A DNA stretch of 64,000 nt, from positions 1 through 64,000 of the forward strand of contig JAAWNT010000013.1 in the NCBI GenBank assembly GCA_022799115.1. The letters are read 5' to 3'. The first letter of the stretch is position 1. Each line of letters starts with the position of its first letter. Of the stretch, positions 61,088 through 64,000 are shown piece after piece. The notes under the pieces are model-generated. The model was not told the origin of the DNA, made no database searches, and saw only the letters and a list, made by a program, of their open reading frames with translations. The DNA is from Clostridiales bacterium (GTDB lineage Bacteria; Bacillota; Clostridia; Oscillospirales; Acutalibacteraceae). Both the position numbers and the translations under genes were made by a program.

Positions 61088-62182
61088 ATGCAACAAAACA
61101 GCTCCAAGAATTTACTTTCACGCATGGTACAGCCGCTCTTAGCATGGTATGAAGAGCAGGCGCGCGTTCTCCCCTGGCGAGAAGATCCCCACCCCTATCG
61201 AGTATGGATCTCTGAAATCATGTTACAGCAAACCCGGGTGGAAGCAGCAAAGCCCTACTTCGAACGATTTCTTAACGCCCTGCCCAATGTCGAAGCCCTC
61301 GCCTCAGCCGACGAACAATCCCTGCTGAAGCTATGGGAAGGCCTTGGATACTACAGCCGTGTGCGCAATCTGCAAAAGGCCGCCCGCCTTGTGATGGAGC
61401 AGTACGGAGGAACGCTTCCCTCCGACGTGGCTTCGCTGCAAAAGCTGCCGGGAATCGGCCCTTATACCGCAGGGGCCATTGCTTCCATCGCATACGGTAC
61501 GCCGGCCCCTGCGGTGGACGGCAACGTGCTGCGGGTGATCTCCCGTCTCACGGCCAGCCGCGAAGATATCTCCTCCTTAACAGTAAAACGGCAAATGGAA
61601 GCCGCCATCACGGAAATTCTCCCCAAGGGGCGAGTGGGAGACTTTAATCAGGCGCTGATGGAATTGGGAGCAATGGTCTGCCTTCCCAACGGGGTGGCAA
61701 AATGCCAGGAGTGTCCGATACGCGCCATTTGCAAGGCGTTTGAACAGGGCGTTGTCATGGAGCTTCCGGTCAAATCCCCTAAAAAGCCCCGCACCATCGA
61801 GCCCCGCACAGTATTGATCCTCTTCAGCGGATCGACCGTAGCTCTGCATCGCCGCCCAGATACCGGTTTGCTGGCCGGGATGTGGGAGCTGCCCAATCTC
61901 CCCGGCGCCCTATCCAGAGAAGAGGTGTGCGCGCTTTTTCAGCAAGAAGAGACCAATCTCGTCTCTCTGCACACCTTAAAGGGCGCAAAACACATTTTCT
62001 CCCATATTGAATGGCATATGTCCGGTTTTTCCGCTACCCTCAGGGAGCCAATCGGTCAGGGAGATCTCATCTGGGCAACCCTTTCGCAGTTAAAGCAGCA
62101 ATATCCGCTGCCCAGCGCCTTTCAATCGTATCTTCCACTCATCCACGACTATTTGCAGAAAACCGATGAAAATGCCCCGTAA
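61088..62182 (+). CDS. mutY: A/G-specific adenine DNA glycosylase MutY
   Basis: Removes adenine mispaired with 8-oxoguanine (364 aa). Start at the ATG at 61088, with AGAGG 6 bases upstream. The catalytic E43 lies in SEIMLQQTR, the helix-hairpin-helix is LQKLPGIGPYTAGA, the catalytic Asp is in AVDGNVLRV, and the [4Fe-4S] cluster ligands are CLPNGVAKCQECPIRAIC (C-x7-C-x2-C-x5-C). A NUDIX-like C-terminal domain (about 235-355) reads the 8-oxoG. It converges on prsA. Confidence 0.95.
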   Translation: MQQNSSKNLLSRMVQPLLAWYEEQARVLPWREDPHPYRVWISEIMLQQTRVEAAKPYFERFLNALPNVEALASADEQSLLKLWEGLGYYSRVRNLQKAARLVMEQYGGTLPSDVASLQKLPGIGPYTAGAIASIAYGTPAPAVDGNVLRVISRLTASREDISSLTVKRQMEAAITEILPKGRVGDFNQALMELGAMVCLPNGVAKCQECPIRAICKAFEQGVVMELPVKSPKKPRTIEPRTVLILFSGSTVALHRRPDTGLLAGMWELPNLPGALSREEVCALFQQEETNLVSLHTLKGAKHIFSHIEWHMSGFSATLREPIGQGDLIWATLSQLKQQYPLPSAFQSYLPLIHDYLQKTDENAP

Positions 62183-62230
62183 GCGCCCGATCAACATATA
62201 TTGAAAAAGCCGGCATCTGTAAATACAAAA

Positions 62231-62272
62231 AAAGAGACGCTCCTCCAAGCGAAGGGCGTCTCTCTTTCTTTG
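62231..62272. terminator. Bidirectional terminator between mutY and the PrsA-like gene
   Basis: GAGACGC (62234-62240) pairs with GCGTCTC (62256-62262); T-rich tails follow on both strands. Confidence 0.8.
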
Positions 62273-62278
62273 CGTTGC

Positions 62279-63304
62279 TTATTTCAGGCTGTCCACAGTG
62301 ATCAAATCGTATTGATCGCCATATTCCACCTTCATGCTGTTTTGAATCTCCTCATACTCCTGTTGCAGCCGCACCTGACGATATTGGGTAATCAAATCAT
62401 CAATATTGTCGTCGATATATTTTTCCTCCATAGGCAGCCGCTTGATGATGTGATATCCGTACTCAGACTCCACCAGTCCGCTGATCTCATTTTCCTTTAA
62501 GCTGACGGCTCCCTTATAAAACGGCTCTACCATCATGCCTTCCATAAAATAATACCCGTCGGTATTGTCCTTCATGCCGTCGTCCTCTCCATATTTCTTC
62601 ACCAGCTTGTCAAAATCCTCGCCGTCTTGGGCTTTCCGCAGCGCTTCCTCTGCTGTTTTCTTTTGGGCGGCGTCGTTGTCGGTGCCGGTCTTAATCAAAA
62701 TATGGCTGGCCCGCAGGAAATCCTTATCAATGATTTCTTTCATCTCGTCTTCGGTGACCAGATATTTTCCGGTTTTCTGATTGAGCATTTCACTGCCCAC
62801 CTTCTCCCGGAACAGGCTGTTCTCCAAAATACGGTGATACAGATCCTCGGTCATAAAGGAGGAGCTCAACGCTTTATTAAACTCATCTCTGCTGCCTTTA
62901 AAATTCTGTTCAACCAGAGAATCCACCCTGGCGGGCACCTGCTCTTTATCGGAATCGGTCAGAGATACCCCGTTCTTTGCGGCGATCTCATCCACCGCGA
63001 AAAATCCCTTGATGGCTTTAAGCGCCTGCTCTTTAATAGTATCCGTCTCTCCAGGATGGGACTCCCAATAGCTGTCGTCGCCCTGATCCATGGAATTCTT
63101 TACCGATAAATAGAAATAGCGGTATAAATCCAGCGGCACCTCATGACTGTTCACCTTGAGCACATATGGCACCTGTACCTCCTTTCCCTCCACCATAATG
63201 GCAGTGGGGGCGGTGGCCACATAGCTTTGCTGACAGCCGGTAAACAGCGACGCCGTCATAGCCGCCGCTAAGATCAAACCGGTAATTTTTCTAAAATGTC
63301 TCAT
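62279..63304 (-). CDS. PrsA-like peptidyl-prolyl isomerase lipoprotein
   Basis: A 341-residue extracytoplasmic foldase. Lipobox LFTGC (C24); a SurA/PrsA-type N-terminal chaperone region with repeated helices (about 45-200); a parvulin domain (about 205-295) with LRASHILIKTGTDNDAAQKKTAEEALRKA split by short charged stretches, FDKLVKKYGEDDG and GLVESEYGYHIIKRL. It probably helps secreted proteins fold outside the membrane. GGAGAATATAAGATT precedes the ATG. Confidence 0.88.
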   Translation of the reverse strand: MRHFRKITGLILAAAMTASLFTGCQQSYVATAPTAIMVEGKEVQVPYVLKVNSHEVPLDLYRYFYLSVKNSMDQGDDSYWESHPGETDTIKEQALKAIKGFFAVDEIAAKNGVSLTDSDKEQVPARVDSLVEQNFKGSRDEFNKALSSSFMTEDLYHRILENSLFREKVGSEMLNQKTGKYLVTEDEMKEIIDKDFLRASHILIKTGTDNDAAQKKTAEEALRKAQDGEDFDKLVKKYGEDDGMKDNTDGYYFMEGMMVEPFYKGAVSLKENEISGLVESEYGYHIIKRLPMEEKYIDDNIDDLITQYRQVRLQQEYEEIQNSMKVEYGDQYDLITVDSLK

Positions 63305-63409
63305 AATCTTATATTCTCCTAGCTAAACAATTAATAGCAGCTTGCAATGGTTTGGAATGCTCTCAATCCATGCTTTGAACATCCGGCTTTGCAGCTGCCC
63401 TATTGTTGT

Positions 63410-63418
63410 ATCATACCA
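63410..63418 (-). promoter_or_regulatory. Possible promoter of the PrsA-like gene (extended -10)
   Basis: TGGTATGAT on the minus strand, about 105 bases before the start; -35 poor. The other sequence between 63305 and 63645 shows no gene. Confidence 0.4.
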
Positions 63419-63645
63419 CATTCTTATCAGGAAGAAAAGCGTTTCATCAGAAATATTGAACCGAACGCTCGCTATTTATGTCAAAACATACGGAAGCGAT
63501 GACGCAGCCACCTCTGATCTTACGTCAACGCTTCCTTGAGTTCAGTCGGGATCTTATTGGCTTCCATGGAAATCCATTCAATACAAAAAGATCCTTCTTA
63601 TTGATTTTTTATCACATTATTTTTTATAAGTATGTGATATCTGGT

Positions 63646-64000
63646 TCAGCAGCTTGGATCTTCATCATCCGATTTCAGGATCTTAATGACTTCAAAGAAG
63701 AAGAAAACCAATTTGGTCAAAATCTTGTATTCTTTATCCGTACAACGTCTGAACAAATCTTCCATTAAGCTAATGTCCCGATTCATTCTTCCCGTCAAGA
63801 TGAAATCCGTAGACACGTCCAGCGCTTGCGCCAATCGGTAAAGCGTGTCCATTCCCATCCCTTTGGAACCATTTTCGATATCCGCCATAAACGTGGTGGA
63901 TATCTCAATTTTGCCTGCCAACTCCTCTCGTTTGAAACCAAGCGCTTCTCTCTGTTTTCGAACCCGTTCCCCAATGAGCAATCGGTTTAACTTTTTAATA
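63646..64000 (-). CDS. XRE-family DNA-binding regulator, 5' end beyond the window
   Basis: A helix-turn-helix protein with the Cro/CI fold (IGERVRKQREALGFKREELAGKI; STTFMADIENGSKGMGMDTL; LAQALDVSTDFILTG) followed by about 40 residues of helical tail. The frame stays open to the window edge; the only start inside is a TTG at 63981 without a ribosome site, so the real start is probably a few codons outside. Target and signal are unknown. Confidence 0.8.
   Translation of the reverse strand, partial: IKKLNRLLIGERVRKQREALGFKREELAGKIEISTTFMADIENGSKGMGMDTLYRLAQALDVSTDFILTGRMNRDISLMEDLFRRCTDKEYKILTKLVFFFFEVIKILKSDDEDPSC

Overview
The window reads as chromosomal DNA of an endospore-forming Bacillota, most likely a mid-GC member of the Clostridia (inference). 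The evidence is a complete spoIIA operon (spoIIAA-spoIIAB-sigF), the spore-maturation pair spmA-spmB, a zinc-finger AbrB-type regulator, Gram-positive style ribosome binding sites with frequent TTG/GTG starts, group-II ECF transporters and SAM-I and FMN riboswitches. Coding density is high and most genes lie on the minus strand. No rRNA gene, insertion sequence, integrase or CRISPR array was found.

Layout. 1-12.4 kb: two strong promoters firing off the left edge, metA, the spoIIA operon, folC, a UgtP-like glycosyltransferase, valS, a C39-like lipoprotein, putP and a patatin-like lipase. 12.4-13.8 kb: a gene-poor stretch with GTAAC-rich repeats, then a five-tRNA cluster (Gly, Arg, His, Gln, Lys in transcription order). 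13.8-28.3 kb: cvpA-pgsA-clpE; a DUF5711-like protein; ecfA1-ecfA2-ecfT-truA; an RlmI-like methyltransferase; glmM; ruvC-ruvA-ruvB. 28.8-35.4 kb: a membrane-associated SPFH / zinc-ribbon / TPM operon resembling B. subtilis ydjI-ydjG-ydjH, glk-galM and tcdA. 35.5-41.2 kb: a two-component system, a MacB/FtsX-type ABC transporter and a previously easy-to-miss 46-residue gene that looks like a secreted-peptide precursor. 41.7-48.7 kb: a VOC protein and murT-gatD-recD2-comF-mreB. 49-55.8 kb: a small membrane protein, metK (SAM riboswitch), ribU (FMN riboswitch), feoAB and spmAB. 56-64 kb: abrB, an arsR-potABCD operon, mutY, a PrsA-like foldase and an XRE regulator cut by the right edge.

Connections. 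RibU (51 kb) has no energy module beside it and could use the EcfA1A2T module at 20-23 kb. MetA and MetK sit at either end of methionine/SAM supply; MetA carries the residue associated with acetyl-CoA use. GlmM, MurT/GatD, MreB, CvpA and PgsA serve the envelope.

Most interesting points: (1) the GatD homologue lacks both the glutaminase cysteine and histidine and its MurT partner is altered at the matching motifs, so this pair probably does not work as a standard lipid II amidase; (2) the 46-aa signal-peptide-like gene next to the two-component/ABC locus; (3) an ArsR with a C-x-C metal site translationally coupled to a polyamine-type ABC transporter whose binding protein has lost key aromatic residues; (4) the SPFH/zinc-ribbon/TPM operon without pspA; (5) iteron-like repeats downstream of the tRNA-Lys 3' end.
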